This document shows positions 1 through 8,506 of a stretch of 51,254 nt of DNA, in pieces; within the stretch, counting starts at the first letter, position 1; each line of letters opens with the position of its first letter. The position numbers were made by a program, and so were the translations under genes. The stretch is from an uncultured Bacteroidales bacterium. Lineage in GTDB: Bacteria; Bacteroidota; Bacteroidia; Bacteroidales; UBA932. The DNA lies in NCBI GenBank assembly GCA_949295645.1, contig CASFLY010000069.1, positions 1 through 51,254 of the forward strand, written 5' to 3'. The notes under the pieces were generated by a model. That model made no database searches. It was not told where the DNA came from and saw only the letters and a program-made list of their open reading frames with translations.

Positions 1-294
1 GGTATGAACCTTATGGAAGCAAAGGACAGACTTAAGGAATTTGCATTGCGACTATCCTGCGGTTCCACAAAGAAAATGGCCGTCTGTCTGGTGGTTATAC
101 AAAATACCGTTGTAACGGTTTTGTCGGCTATTCCCGGCATCGCCATCATTCTGAGTATCTACCCTGCCGGGATTTCGCTACCTGTGGCGGCTGTGACCCT
201 GGCTCTGGCCATTTTCATTTCCTTCCTGTGCGCCCTGTACCCGGCGGTAAGATTGTCTGGGATAAACCCTGCGGAACAGTTAAAAGAAGAATAG
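1..294 (+). CDS. MacB/FtsX-type ABC transporter permease, C-terminal fragment
   Basis: This is the last 97 codons of a gene that starts left of the window; the frame is open to base 1, so the ATG at 4 is probably internal. The fragment has two hydrophobic segments, then the soluble tail YPAVRLSGINPAEQLKEE, which is typical of FtsX/MacB_PCD permeases (the last membrane helix followed by a 'P-A-x-x-L+' tail). In this family, permease dimers with a MacB/LolD-type ATPase act mechanically on periplasmic adaptors. The next gene begins 23 bases after the stop. A second complete permease and its ATPase lie downstream at 3673-5597, so the operon probably encodes at least two permease subunits. The family assignment is fairly secure; the substrate is unknown. 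Confidence 0.75.
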   Translation, partial: GMNLMEAKDRLKEFALRLSCGSTKKMAVCLVVIQNTVVTVLSAIPGIAIILSIYPAGISLPVAAVTLALAIFISFLCALYPAVRLSGINPAEQLKEE

Positions 295-317
295 ACATCA
301 ACGACAACGGAACTGAA

Positions 318-1490
318 ATGTTTGAAACTGTAAATATAAGGCAGCTTGACTCATCATACTCCGCTCCGAAGTATCTGGCAACATACGGAGAGAGACACTT
401 TGTGGTGTCAGAGCCGTTGGCCCGATTCATAGAGACCGTCAAGAGAGCCGGCAGCTATGAAGAAGCCGCAGCGGAGTGGTCTTCCATTAAAGGCGAAAGA
501 TACACTGCCGATGACATCAAGGCGATATGCGACAGCTATCTGTCCGGTATATTCAAGCCGGACACCCGTAAAGGGAATACTTTCCTGTGGGAAAAGGAAC
601 TGCTGTCGGAGTCTCAGGTCGGGACTCTCTCCGGGATTTTCAGTATTCTGTTCCGCCCTGCCGTCCTTATCCCACTTACAGCGGTATGTGCCGCAGCTGA
701 AACCGTATTCTTCCTGCAAGGTCCGACCGTGTCCATCGGAGGGATTGATCTGCTTACCGTCACCGTCCTGCTTGCCGCAATGTTACTCTCGTCCCTTTTC
801 CATGAGACAGGCCACGCCGCGGCCTGTTGCTATTTCGGCGAGAAGCCCGGGAGTATAGGCCTTGGAATATACTTGAATTTCCCTGTATTCTATACAGATG
901 TCTCAGGAATATGGAAACTTCGGAGAAAACAGAGGATGGTGGTGAACTTTGCCGGGGTATATTTCCAGCTGATATTCCTGCTGCCTTGCATCGCCGCATA
1001 TTTCATTACCGGAAACGAAGTCCTCAAATATCTGGTTTATACCATAAACCTGAATTTCATCTTCACTCTGAATCCGTTCTTCAAGTTCGACGGTTATTGG
1101 ATAATGTCCGATCTTGTGGGCGTCCCCAATCTCAGAAGCAAATCGAACAACTTGCTGAAAGACTTAAAAAACAGACTGTCGCGAAAACCTGCTGCGGATG
1201 ATTTCCGGTCTCAGATCAGGACAAGGGAGAAGATCCTGTTGACACTCTACACCGTTGGAGCGAATGTATTCTTCCTTTATTACATAGTGTTCGTGATTCC
1301 CGGCTTCCTCAGCTCTTGCGTGACCGATTTACCGCCGCAGATCCGGACTTTGGTTACCGATATCGCTGTAGGTAACAGAGTATCGTTCGGGCAGGTGTCA
1401 TCAGTCGCCGGACAGGTGGTAATCCTGATGCTCATCATTTTCCTCCTTTATAAACTCCTCCGTAAACTTTTCTTGTATGTCAGAGCCTGA
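318..1490 (+). CDS. PqqD-like domain fused to M50-type zinc metallopeptidase (membrane)
   Basis: 390 aa from the ATG at 318; an in-frame GTG at 228 would overlap the previous gene and is less likely. Residues 1 to about 90 look like a PqqD/RiPP-recognition-type winged helix (a short beta-rich start, then RHFVVSEPLARFIETVK and a charged helical pair). The rest is membrane-spanning. HETGH at 162-166 is the M50/site-2-protease zinc motif. NPFFKFDGYW at 252-261 matches the NPxxKxDGYW motif of peptide zinc-metalloprotease-like (YydH-type) proteins and should supply the third zinc ligand. M50 proteins of this kind sit in peptide-modification and export clusters. The gene overlaps the next one by 14 bases. 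I read the M50 motifs directly; the PqqD-like call is by pattern only, and the RiPP role is inference. Confidence 0.75.
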   Translation: MFETVNIRQLDSSYSAPKYLATYGERHFVVSEPLARFIETVKRAGSYEEAAAEWSSIKGERYTADDIKAICDSYLSGIFKPDTRKGNTFLWEKELLSESQVGTLSGIFSILFRPAVLIPLTAVCAAAETVFFLQGPTVSIGGIDLLTVTVLLAAMLLSSLFHETGHAAACCYFGEKPGSIGLGIYLNFPVFYTDVSGIWKLRRKQRMVVNFAGVYFQLIFLLPCIAAYFITGNEVLKYLVYTINLNFIFTLNPFFKFDGYWIMSDLVGVPNLRSKSNNLLKDLKNRLSRKPAADDFRSQIRTREKILLTLYTVGANVFFLYYIVFVIPGFLSSCVTDLPPQIRTLVTDIAVGNRVSFGQVSSVAGQVVILMLIIFLLYKLLRKLFLYVRA

Positions 1491-3666
1491 GTCCACATAC
1501 CGCGGCCTTATGTCCGTCGTTGCGGCGATATTGTTCATGCTGTGTTTCTCCGGAACAGGCTTAATAGCCCTGCCGGTCGCATGTACCGGACTCCTGCTCC
1601 TGTGCCTTTACAAGTCATGTACGATAAAGTTCGGAATATTCGATATTATCATAGCCTTGCTGCTCCTGTGGGAGTTCATGCTCGGCACATTCACTGAAGG
1701 CCGGAACAACTGTATCGGCTATCTCACGACACAGTACATCTTTACGGCCTATTATTTCATACTGCGGCTGACACTGACCGACTGCACGTCAGTCAGACGT
1801 TTCCTTCAGTTCCTGTCAGTATTCATATTTGCTGTCGCCGCCGTGTCGTTGGTGTCGTTCGGCATTTCCCGAAATCAGGTCTATGCCGCAGGTTTTGACA
1901 GCCTGTATGATTTCAAGCACCTGTACCGGCCGCTTGGAAACCTGAACAATGTCTGGGGGACACTGATGCTGGTACTTTCCGGAATGACCGCGGTTGCGTT
2001 GTTTGGATACGGAACAAAAGGAAAGACATTTATATTCAGTCTTATACCGTTTGCCCTTACAATAGTTTGCCTTCTGCTGTCATTTTCCCGCGGGATATAC
2101 ATCTGCCTTGCCCTGTATGTCCTGCTTCTATGCGAAAACATCTTTCTTTCAAAAGGGAAAGTATCGGTAAAGATATTGAAATGCGCAGGGTTAGTGATAT
2201 TCACAATCTCCGCAGCGGCCATCCACGGAGAAGATTCGCTTCGGACGGCGAGGCTTGTTGAGACGGAGTCGCAACAGCGGAGTCTTGAAAACCGGATGGA
2301 TGCTCTGGAACACACAGTACAGGCTCTTCGAGCAAATCCTCTTATGGGGAAGGGAACAGGAAACTATTCTCTGGCGGTCAACGAATCCGTATATGAGAAC
2401 GGCAGTGATTCCTACACGAACCTTGCACCGAACATAGTTTCGCAACTCCTTTTAGAGAAAGGCATTGTCGGAACGGTTCTTTGGGCACTCGTCTATATTG
2501 CAATGGCGGTCCAGCTGGCCGTATGCCGGCATAATGACAAGAAGATGCAGATTTTCATCTATCTGTTCCTGACCGTAGTCCTTGTACGGGAGATGAGCAT
2601 AGGGGCGGCACTGACGGATCGGAGAATCCTGGGGGCTGTGGCGGTATTGCTGGCCTTGTTTCAGAATAATGTCATTCAAGACCGGATACGGCCGGCCCGT
2701 CGCGTATGGAAAATCTCATATATGATTACAGCCGCCGTATTTTTCTGTGGTCTGTGCCTGTACTACCATATTTTCAGGCAGGACACCCGTTGCTACAGAG
2801 AATACTCTGCCGCAGTGGATGACGGGGATTCCGTGGCCGCACTCCGCAGCCTTGCGAAAGCCCGGGACAACGTGGCTGCCAATGTGCTGGCATCATCGGC
2901 CAATCTTGCTCTGTACAAAGAGACCGGAGACAGACAGTTCCTGGACTCTGCGGAAAGACATATCGTCCGGGCCATATCGCTAAGTCCCGGCGATGCGCAG
3001 CTTGCCGCATTCAGGGCTTCCGTCCTGCTGTATCTGCACGGTAAATACACAGCCCTTGCCGTCCTCGACAGCCTGACAGCAAGATTCCCGGCAAATACGA
3101 CATACAGGCTGCTGACAGCCGGGATCCTTTACGGTTCCGGTGACAAATCCGCATCGATGCCTCATCTGGTACGGGCTGTCATATCCTCTCCATCCATACT
3201 TGAAAGCCGGAACTGGAGGGTATTTGCGAATTATGATCCGGAGACAGCCGGTACAGTGATTAGAGCAATAAGGGACAGCATCAAAGAACGTCCGGAAGAT
3301 CCGGTGCTTCTGTCAAGGTTCGGCAAACTGCTGTATCTTACGGGAAATGTCGGGAAAGCGGAAGAATACCTGTCGGCGGCGGCAATATTGCTGCCGAATC
3401 TCAAGACCCCGTGGGTCTGTCTCGCAAAGATAAGATGCGGAGAATACGGGGCGGACATACGGCGTCATCTTACGCTATGGGGATATTCGGAAGACGGTAC
3501 CCCGCCGGCGCATGACACGGATGCGGGCTGTAAACCGGACTATTCATTTTATGATATGAAGTCGTCGCAGTGGTACGGCTGGCCGCTGTACAGTGCGACG
3601 GATTTCGGAACCTGCGATCCGGGAATATGGGATGATGCCTTCAAAGTAGAAATTGAAATCAATTAA
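1477..3666 (+). CDS. Wzy/O-antigen-ligase-like polytopic membrane protein with C-terminal TPRs
   Basis: 729 aa. The first 420 or so residues contain about ten to twelve hydrophobic segments. SFSRG at 202-206 is the (F)S(R/K)G signature of the Wzy_C/WaaL family, and the periplasmic loop has NPLMGKGTGNYS from residue 287, followed by a helix ending in an E-K-G-I-V-G motif, also typical of Wzy_C proteins. From about residue 436 the protein is soluble with tetratricopeptide-like helix pairs (for example AVDDGDSVAALRSLAKA), a common Bacteroidetes arrangement. Members join oligosaccharides to lipid A-core or to proteins, or polymerise them, on the periplasmic face. Here it lies inside a peptidase/ABC-export operon with no glycosyltransferases, so the substrate could be something other than O-antigen. 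It overlaps the M50 gene by 14 bases and ends 6 bases before the ATPase gene. Confidence 0.75.
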   Translation: MSEPESTYRGLMSVVAAILFMLCFSGTGLIALPVACTGLLLLCLYKSCTIKFGIFDIIIALLLLWEFMLGTFTEGRNNCIGYLTTQYIFTAYYFILRLTLTDCTSVRRFLQFLSVFIFAVAAVSLVSFGISRNQVYAAGFDSLYDFKHLYRPLGNLNNVWGTLMLVLSGMTAVALFGYGTKGKTFIFSLIPFALTIVCLLLSFSRGIYICLALYVLLLCENIFLSKGKVSVKILKCAGLVIFTISAAAIHGEDSLRTARLVETESQQRSLENRMDALEHTVQALRANPLMGKGTGNYSLAVNESVYENGSDSYTNLAPNIVSQLLLEKGIVGTVLWALVYIAMAVQLAVCRHNDKKMQIFIYLFLTVVLVREMSIGAALTDRRILGAVAVLLALFQNNVIQDRIRPARRVWKISYMITAAVFFCGLCLYYHIFRQDTRCYREYSAAVDDGDSVAALRSLAKARDNVAANVLASSANLALYKETGDRQFLDSAERHIVRAISLSPGDAQLAAFRASVLLYLHGKYTALAVLDSLTARFPANTTYRLLTAGILYGSGDKSASMPHLVRAVISSPSILESRNWRVFANYDPETAGTVIRAIRDSIKERPEDPVLLSRFGKLLYLTGNVGKAEEYLSAAAILLPNLKTPWVCLAKIRCGEYGADIRRHLTLWGYSEDGTPPAHDTDAGCKPDYSFYDMKSSQWYGWPLYSATDFGTCDPGIWDDAFKVEIEIN

Positions 3667-3672
3667 ACACGT

Positions 3673-4377
3673 ATGATAGAACTGACAGACATTTACAAGG
3701 TATTCTCTACTGACGAGATAGAGACCTACGCCCTTAACGGGGTCAGCCTGAAAGTGGAGCGAGGCGATTTTGTCTCGATAATGGGCCCGTCGGGCTGCGG
3801 CAAATCCACGCTTCTGAACATCATCGGACATCTGGACAGCCCGACAAACGGACGGATAGTCGTGGAAGGGACAGATACGGGAGGACTGACAGACAGGGAT
3901 CTGTCTCAGCTGAGAAACGAAAAGTTCGGATTCATCTTCCAGAGTTTCCATCTGATACCGAGTCTGAACATCGTCCAGAACGTGGAGCTTCCGATGCTGT
4001 ACAGCCGGGAGAAGCTTTCCTCAAAGGAGGTCAGGGAGCGGGCCATGACTCTGATAGAGAAAGTGGGTCTTGAATCCCGGGTCAGGCATTTCGCCTCGCA
4101 GCTTTCAGGAGGCCAGTGCCAGAGAGCCGCCATAGCCAGGGCGATGATTACGCATCCGCACGTCCTTTTAGCCGATGAGCCGACAGGAAATCTCGACAGC
4201 AGAATGGGCCGAGAGATTATGGACCTGCTTCTGCAGCTCAACGCAGAGGGAACCACCGTCGTGATGGTCACCCACGATGCGAAACTGGCTTCAGAAGCAT
4301 CGGTTAGGGTAACGATGAATGACGGTGAAATAACATCCGTGGACAGGGCTCGCGGACAAAAAACGGAGAGGTTATGA
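3673..4377 (+). CDS. ABC transporter ATP-binding protein, MacB/LolD type
   Basis: 234 aa, the usual length for LolD/MacB-type ATPases. Walker A GPSGCGKST lies at 38-46, the signature LSGGQ at 144-148, Walker B VLLADEP with Asp168/Glu169, and the switch histidine in VTHD at 201. The motif order and the phrase DEPTGNLDSRMG place it in the LolD/MacB/FtsE group of mechanotransmission ABC systems. It would hydrolyse ATP on the cytoplasmic face for the permease encoded next (ATGA overlap, 4374-4377), with the HlyD adaptor and TolC-type channel that follow. The Walker and signature residues are all intact. Confidence 0.95.
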   Translation: MIELTDIYKVFSTDEIETYALNGVSLKVERGDFVSIMGPSGCGKSTLLNIIGHLDSPTNGRIVVEGTDTGGLTDRDLSQLRNEKFGFIFQSFHLIPSLNIVQNVELPMLYSREKLSSKEVRERAMTLIEKVGLESRVRHFASQLSGGQCQRAAIARAMITHPHVLLADEPTGNLDSRMGREIMDLLLQLNAEGTTVVMVTHDAKLASEASVRVTMNDGEITSVDRARGQKTERL

Positions 4378-5597
4378 GACAAGTGTCGGACTATCTGCAT
4401 TATGCAGTCAGAAGCATCCTGTCGCACAGGCTTTACTCGATATTCTACATCTTGGGGACGGCGGCAGCGTTTATTCTGATCTTACTTCTTCTGTCTGCAA
4501 CCCGGCTTGTCAGCGGGAGTAGCAGGCCTTTCGTGAATGCGGATAACACCATTTACGTGTCACCGTACTTCAATGATATACATGACAGATGGTTGGGAGG
4601 CATCGAGACTCAGGACATCGGCCATTTCGTGGAATCGGTTCCAGGGGCCGCAGGCTACTGCATAAAGAACATCCAGTACACCATCGTCTTTGCAAACGAA
4701 AAGGTGCGGTCAGCGGCAGTCGATTTCGTGGACAGCAGGTACTTCGAGGCCAATGATTTCGATTTCATCTCGGGCAGGGCGTTCACTGACGATTCGGCGC
4801 AACAGGCTGTTCTCCTTGAAAGCTTTGCGGAGAGATGCTACAAGGGAGATCCGGTGGGAGAGACGATAACCATACAGAAAACGGATTACCGGATAGTAGG
4901 TGTGGTGAAGGACTTTTCCGTCCTGCAGAATCCTGACGAGAGGGCGGTGATCTGGGTGCCATACACTTTCGACAAATTCATCCCGTCGGGAGGAGCCCCG
5001 TTCTTTGACATAGGAATTGTGTTCGAAGAAGACATTCCCGCAGCAGAGATGAAGGAAAACCTGTGTCATGCCGTCCGGCAGTATTTTTCTGTCCGTAATA
5101 AGGGCGCTGAAGCGGATGTCCGTCCTGCTGATTTCAAGACGATCCAGGAAAAGAAGTATGACTATGTCGGTGGTAGCGTATTCGGTTACGGAGCGGCGGC
5201 GGTATTGCTGCTCCTGTTGTTGGTTCCTGCCTTGAACATCATGGCGCTTAGCTCTGCAAAGATATCGGCTTCGGCGCGAGAGATGGCGATCCGCAGGGCT
5301 TTGGGGGCGACGTCATCAGGAATTTTCCGGCAGTTGCTGACTGAGAATATCCTGCTTTCGGCCATCGGATTCGTGCTTGCGACAATACTGGCGAAGCCAT
5401 GTCTTGCAGGCATCGACAGCCTGCTGTTCCGGGATGATAGTGTGTCTTCGGTACTGGACGGGTTCCGTTTCGATTTTCACGTCTATGCGCTGTCGCTTGT
5501 GCTGGTCGTCCTTTTTGCACTGATAGCCGGAGGTGTCCCTGCATACAGGACATCAAGGAAAAACATAGCTAATGAATTAAAAGGAAGAGATTTATGA
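4374..5597 (+). CDS. MacB-type ABC transporter permease
   Basis: 407 aa with the classic four-helix layout: one N-terminal transmembrane helix (about 20-42), a large periplasmic MacB_PCD-like domain, then three C-terminal helices. The cytoplasmic coupling stretch EMAIRRALGATSSGIFRQLL before the second helix is characteristic of FtsX/MacB proteins. The gene overlaps the ATPase gene and the next (HlyD) gene by four bases each (ATGA), so translational coupling is likely. It should form the inner-membrane dimer of a tripartite pump. The operon also contains another permease at the window's left edge. The substrate cannot be read from sequence. Confidence 0.9.
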   Translation: MRQVSDYLHYAVRSILSHRLYSIFYILGTAAAFILILLLLSATRLVSGSSRPFVNADNTIYVSPYFNDIHDRWLGGIETQDIGHFVESVPGAAGYCIKNIQYTIVFANEKVRSAAVDFVDSRYFEANDFDFISGRAFTDDSAQQAVLLESFAERCYKGDPVGETITIQKTDYRIVGVVKDFSVLQNPDERAVIWVPYTFDKFIPSGGAPFFDIGIVFEEDIPAAEMKENLCHAVRQYFSVRNKGAEADVRPADFKTIQEKKYDYVGGSVFGYGAAAVLLLLLLVPALNIMALSSAKISASAREMAIRRALGATSSGIFRQLLTENILLSAIGFVLATILAKPCLAGIDSLLFRDDSVSSVLDGFRFDFHVYALSLVLVVLFALIAGGVPAYRTSRKNIANELKGRDL

Positions 5598-6841
5598 TGG
5601 ACAGAAAGTTGTCTGACAAGGATGTCAGAAGGAAAAAGACTATCGGTTATCTGAAAGTAGGAATACCGGTCGCGGCGATAGCCGTGATTTCCGTGATTCT
5701 GGCCGTGGCCGTGCAGCCCGAGTTGAAAGCGGATGAGGTCGACGTGTCGGAAGTGAGAGGAGGAGTCCTGTCGGTGTCTGTGGGTGCTACAGGCAGCGTC
5801 GTTCCGTTTTATGAGGAAACGGTGACTTCGCCGATAGTGTCGAAGATTCTGGAAGTGTATAAAAAGTCCGGAGAGCAGGTACATAAGGGAGACACGATTC
5901 TTCGTCTCGATCTGTCGACCGCCAATGTAGATTTTCAGGCGGAAAAGGATGCCCTTGAAATCCAGAAATACCAACTGGAACAGTACCGGGCGGAAGCTGA
6001 GAGTGCCCTCGGAGATATGGAAAAGCAGGTGGCGATAGACGAAATGCGGCTGAAGCGCATGGAAGCCCTGCTGGTCAACGAGCACTACCTTGACAGCATC
6101 GGCGGGAGCACGAAAGATATGGTCCGCCAACGGGAACTCGACTATGAGGTGGCGAAATTGCAGTTGGAACAATTGAAATTGAATTATGAGAACAGGAAGA
6201 AGACGACGGCTTCCACACTGAAAGTGCATGAGCTCGAGTACAGTATTGCTGCCGGGAAACTGGCTCTGCGGCAGAAAGAGATAGGCGATGCCAGGATTAT
6301 GGCCCCATTCGATGCCACCCTTTCATGGGTGAATGACCAGATCGGCTCGGGCGTGGTCAAAGGCAGTCAGCTCGCGGTTCTTTCGGATCTTACCCGTTTC
6401 AAGGTAACGGCCGAAATTTCCGACAGTTTCATCGGCCGGTTCAATGCCGGAAGCGAAGTGGAAGTGAGAATAGGAGGTAATACTCTGACAGGAACTGTGG
6501 CAAATGTGATTCCGTCGGTTTCCAACAGCAGGATCACCTTTACGGTATTTCTCGATGAAAGTTCGGACAGTCGGCTGCGTCCGGGGCTGAAAGCGGATGT
6601 GTATGTGGTGACATCGGTAAAGCCGGATGTTCTGAAGATAGCCAACAGGGCTTACTATTCCGGTCCCGGGGAATATGATCTGTGGGTCATCGGCGGGAAG
6701 TATGCCGAGAAAAGGACAGTCCTGCTCGGGGAAAGCAGTTCTCTCGAAGTCGAAGTCATCGAAGGCCTGCACGAAGGCGACAAGGTCATCGTCTCTAACA
6801 TGGGTGAATACCGGACAAAGAATAGATTGAAAATCAGATAA
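5594..6841 (+). CDS. HlyD/MacA-family periplasmic adaptor protein
   Basis: 415 aa. An N-terminal membrane anchor (about 20-43, VGIPVAAIAVISVILAVAV) is followed by the first half of a biotinyl-lipoyl-like domain, an alpha-helical hairpin rich in Glu/Leu (about 115-210), the second lipoyl half with IMAPFDATLSWV, and beta-barrel and membrane-proximal domains. This is the membrane-fusion order of MacA/HlyD. It would bridge the inner-membrane permease and the TolC-type channel. The start ATGATG overlaps the permease stop, and the next gene starts 21 bases downstream. Confidence 0.9.
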   Translation: MMDRKLSDKDVRRKKTIGYLKVGIPVAAIAVISVILAVAVQPELKADEVDVSEVRGGVLSVSVGATGSVVPFYEETVTSPIVSKILEVYKKSGEQVHKGDTILRLDLSTANVDFQAEKDALEIQKYQLEQYRAEAESALGDMEKQVAIDEMRLKRMEALLVNEHYLDSIGGSTKDMVRQRELDYEVAKLQLEQLKLNYENRKKTTASTLKVHELEYSIAAGKLALRQKEIGDARIMAPFDATLSWVNDQIGSGVVKGSQLAVLSDLTRFKVTAEISDSFIGRFNAGSEVEVRIGGNTLTGTVANVIPSVSNSRITFTVFLDESSDSRLRPGLKADVYVVTSVKPDVLKIANRAYYSGPGEYDLWVIGGKYAEKRTVLLGESSSLEVEVIEGLHEGDKVIVSNMGEYRTKNRLKIR

Positions 6842-6862
6842 ATTTGAAATGGCATTCTGGAT

Positions 6863-8386
6863 ATGAAGAATTGTATATTCCATAAGATTTTGTCATGTCG
6901 GGGCATTTTTTCTGCGATAACAGTCATGGCTCTATCTGCAGCCTTGCCGGCGCAGGAACCTTCCCGGCCGGATACAGCAGCCGCGACCGGCCTGAAGGAG
7001 CGCCTTTCCCTCACTATCGAAGAAGCCCTCGTCCTCGGCAGGGAACGGACCATTGCTTCGAAAGAGAATGAGAACCTGCAGTTGAAGGCCGAGTGGCGGT
7101 ACAGGAACTATCGGGCGGACCGCCTGCCGGGCATCACTTTGGGCGGGACGCTGCCGGTATTGAACAGGTCGTTGAATACCTACCAGAGGCCTGACGGCGT
7201 GTACACCTTTGTCCCGAATAACTATCTGAGCGAGAATCTGAGCCTCGGCATACGTCAGGCCATCCCGTTTACCGGAGGCGAACTCTACATCGAGACTTAT
7301 CTCGAGAGGATGGACCAGCTCGGGGCTGCCGGGTACGGGAGCTTTCTGTCGGTCCCGTTTTCGGTCACCCTTTCCCAACCGCTGTTCGCGTATAATCCGT
7401 ACAGATGGCAGAAGAATACCGAACCGCTGAGGTATGAGATGAGCCGGCAGGAGTATGCGGCAAGGCTTGAAAACATAAACATCACAACAGTGTCCCGGTA
7501 CTTCGACCTGCTGATGGCGTGGTCGGATTTGGAGAGTGCGAGACAGAACCTGAGGAACGCTTCGGATCTGTATAGTGTGGCGAAAGCCAAGGAGAAAATC
7601 GGGACCATCTCGGACAGTGACCTGATGCAGCTGCGGGTCGGGCTGTTGAATGCGGAGGCGGATGTGGTGACGGCTGAAAACGAATATCTCGACAGAATGA
7701 ATACGCTGAGGACATATCTCGGCCTCGATGAAACCGTGGAGATAGTTCCGTCCGTGCCCGAGGGAAAGTCGGTTCCATACGCCGATTTGGGGGAAATAAT
7801 CCGGAAAGCGAGGGAAAACAATCCGATGTACAGCGATTTCAGATTGCGGCTGACTGAAGCCGAGGCGAATGTCGTCAAGGCCAGGCGGGAAAGGGCTCCG
7901 GACGTCAGCCTGTACGTGTCTGTCGGGGCAACGGGGAGTGACCGGGACCTTGCGGGAGCATACACTCATCTTATGAACAGACAGATAGCCCGGATAGGGG
8001 TAAGCATCCCGATACTGGACTGGGGCAAGCGCAGGGGAAACTACGAGCAGGCAAAATCCGATTATGCCCTTGAAGAGGCGAAGGTAGAGAGGGAGGAGGT
8101 CGAGTTCAACGAAAGCGTCCGTGCCCTGGCTGCGGACTTCATAGACCAGCAGCACCTGACGGGGGTCTACAATGAGGCCGATGCTGTGGCGCAGGAGCGG
8201 TACGGGATAGCCTTGAAACGCTTCGCTGTCGGCGACATCAGCGTGACCGACCTGAATTTTGCCGAGCAGGAGAAGGACAGCGCCCGCCGGAACTACATTT
8301 ACCAGCTATACCTGTCCTGGCTGTACTACTACAATGTCAGGTATGTCACCCTGTACGATTTCGAAACAGGCAGCGTCTTATTGTAA
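6863..8386 (+). CDS. TolC-family outer-membrane efflux protein
   Basis: 507 aa with an N-terminal signal peptide ending near ALSAALPAQ. The body consists of long amphipathic helices with two OEP repeats: the first spans about 45-270 and the second about 275-490. SVPFSVTLSQPLFAYNPYRW and ISIPILDWGKR-like phrases (VSIPILDWGKRRGNY) are typical of Bacteroidetes TolC homologues. It should form the trimeric outer-membrane duct for the MacAB-like system in the same operon. It is the last gene of the left operon: a 120-base gap with its own promoter-like box precedes the next gene. Confidence 0.9.
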   Translation: MKNCIFHKILSCRGIFSAITVMALSAALPAQEPSRPDTAAATGLKERLSLTIEEALVLGRERTIASKENENLQLKAEWRYRNYRADRLPGITLGGTLPVLNRSLNTYQRPDGVYTFVPNNYLSENLSLGIRQAIPFTGGELYIETYLERMDQLGAAGYGSFLSVPFSVTLSQPLFAYNPYRWQKNTEPLRYEMSRQEYAARLENINITTVSRYFDLLMAWSDLESARQNLRNASDLYSVAKAKEKIGTISDSDLMQLRVGLLNAEADVVTAENEYLDRMNTLRTYLGLDETVEIVPSVPEGKSVPYADLGEIIRKARENNPMYSDFRLRLTEAEANVVKARRERAPDVSLYVSVGATGSDRDLAGAYTHLMNRQIARIGVSIPILDWGKRRGNYEQAKSDYALEEAKVEREEVEFNESVRALAADFIDQQHLTGVYNEADAVAQERYGIALKRFAVGDISVTDLNFAEQEKDSARRNYIYQLYLSWLYYYNVRYVTLYDFETGSVLL

Positions 8387-8440
8387 ATCTTTATGTTGAA
8401 ACGGAAACCGACAAGGCGGAATATCAAGGAAAAATTTCAT

Positions 8441-8448
8441 TAACTTTG
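8441..8448 (+). promoter_or_regulatory. Possible -7 promoter box for the NSS symporter gene
   Basis: TAACTTTG fits the Bacteroidetes -7 consensus TAnnTTTG and lies 58 bases before the ATG at 8507. I see no TTG at the expected -33 distance, so this is a weak call. Confidence 0.35.
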
Positions 8449-8506
8449 TTCTTCCCCGAAAAGCAAAAGGCTGGGGAAAGAATAACGGACTTAATGAATT
8501 ACATTT

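Noticed and set aside
228..318. GTG start at 228 for the M50 gene
   Set aside because: It would overlap the upstream gene by 67 bases with a Pro/Gly/Lys-rich stretch unlike the family start; the ATG at 318 fits better.
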